From assembly GCF_001428625.1 (NCBI RefSeq), contig NZ_LMIE01000012.1, positions 388,900 to 452,899 of the forward strand: a stretch of 64,000 nt of DNA. The letters are read 5' to 3'. Position 1 is the stretch's first letter, and each line of letters opens with the position of its first letter. The notes below the pieces were generated by a model. It saw nothing but the letters and a program-made list of their open reading frames with translations, was not told the origin of the DNA and ran no database searches. Made by a program: the position numbers and the translations under genes. The DNA comes from Hydrogenophaga sp. Root209. Its GTDB lineage: Bacteria; Pseudomonadota; Gammaproteobacteria; Burkholderiales; Burkholderiaceae_C. Shown one piece after another: positions 63,601 through 64,000 of this stretch.

Positions 63601-64000
63601 ATGCACAAGACACCCGACTTTACCGCTCCGATCTTTCTCAACGACCCGGCCGCCGCCCTGCGCCAGGTGCAGCGCATCTACCACGACAACGTGGAGTTCC
63701 TGCGCGAGGCCATGCGCGATTTCGTGGGGGGTGGCGACTTCACCCATGCCCGCGTGCGCGCCTGCTACCCCTACGTGAGGCTGCACACGCACAGCGTTTC
63801 GCGCCAGGGCAGCAGCAGTCTGCCCATCAGCCGCCTGAGCTACGGCTTCGTGGCCGGCCCCGGCCGCTTCGAGACCACCCTCACCCGCCCCGACCTCTAC
63901 GGCGACTACTACCTGGAGCAGTTCCGCCTGCTGCTGGCCAACCACGGCGGCGAACTGGAGGTGGGCACCAGCACGCAGCCCATTCCGATCCACTTCTCGT
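63601..64000 (+). CDS. amn: AMP nucleosidase, 3' end outside window
   Basis: 133 codons visible before the window ends. PIFLNDPAAALRQVQRIYHDNVEFLREAM and the SRLSYGFVAGPGRFETTLTRPDLYGDYYLEQF region are the N-terminal domain of AMP nucleosidase, which splits AMP to adenine and ribose 5-phosphate. An in-frame stop lies close upstream, so the ATG at 63601 is the start. Few bases lie between it and the divergent gene, so a leaderless transcript is possible. Confidence 0.85.
   Translation, partial: MHKTPDFTAPIFLNDPAAALRQVQRIYHDNVEFLREAMRDFVGGGDFTHARVRACYPYVRLHTHSVSRQGSSSLPISRLSYGFVAGPGRFETTLTRPDLYGDYYLEQFRLLLANHGGELEVGTSTQPIPIHFS

Overview
The window reads as a chromosomal segment of a high-GC betaproteobacterium, most likely family Comamonadaceae (order Burkholderiales; a Hydrogenophaga-like organism is my best guess). 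The reasons are overall codon use, a PEP-CTERM protein, an argB-slmA pair, type III pantothenate kinase, a PHA-granule-associated protein, and intergenic repeats of a type I associate with this family. The assignment is by pattern recognition and has not been checked by a search. I saw no rRNA, tRNA, CRISPR array, transposase or prophage. Coding density is high and most gaps are under 200 bp.

Layout. 1-3947: hydantoinase/oxoprolinase-type genes hyuB (cut by the window edge) and hyuA, divergent from a MarR-like regulator. 4003-9104: an eight-gene minus-strand operon around an ECF42-type sigma factor, with three DGPF (YciI-like) proteins, VOC, SRPBCC and SnoaL-like proteins and a flavin monooxygenase. 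9297-15786: a secreted-type phosphodiesterase/nuclease, a TPR-methyltransferase, a PEP-CTERM protein, an enoyl-CoA hydratase/isomerase and a patatin-barrel (type Vd) protein. 15793-23898: a beta-oxidation operon (acyl-CoA dehydrogenase, DUF2147, HAD/ECH fusion, thiolase, thioesterase) with a TetR regulator; a DUF559 endonuclease-domain gene bounded by inverted repeats sits inside it. 24085-28521: slmA, argB, a repeat-rich spacer, a DUF2817 peptidase and an M20 amidohydrolase. 28674-36156: an orphan ABC solute-binding protein, a molybdoenzyme, a lipoprotein metallopeptidase, a PHA-system protein, acyl-CoA-binding protein, wax ester synthase/DGAT and coaX.

36331-40727 is the most interesting block. 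It holds a CqsA/LqsA-like autoinducer synthase, a CqsS/LqsS-like membrane histidine kinase, a response regulator with an enlarged receiver domain, and a LuxR-type regulator with no luxI. Together they look like a complete alpha-hydroxyketone quorum-sensing circuit in a betaproteobacterium. A persulfide dioxygenase-rhodanese fusion follows. 42244-50437: a three-gene TRAP transporter, then PPK2 and the fused mutase IcmF behind a perfect 16-bp palindrome. 50445-64000: lipid kinase, a DUF6352-like protein, a beta-helix lipoprotein with a 12-unit hexanucleotide repeat, arginase, an ABM protein, a GMC oxidoreductase, 3-hydroxybutyryl-CoA dehydrogenase, a glutathione block (FMN-type protein, GST, LysR, glutathione reductase), a MgtC/DUF4010 membrane protein and the start of AMP nucleosidase.

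Overall theme: acyl-CoA and storage-lipid metabolism is spread over many operons (beta-oxidation, ACBP, WS/DGAT, PHA-system protein, IcmF, HBD), mixed with sensing and stress modules.
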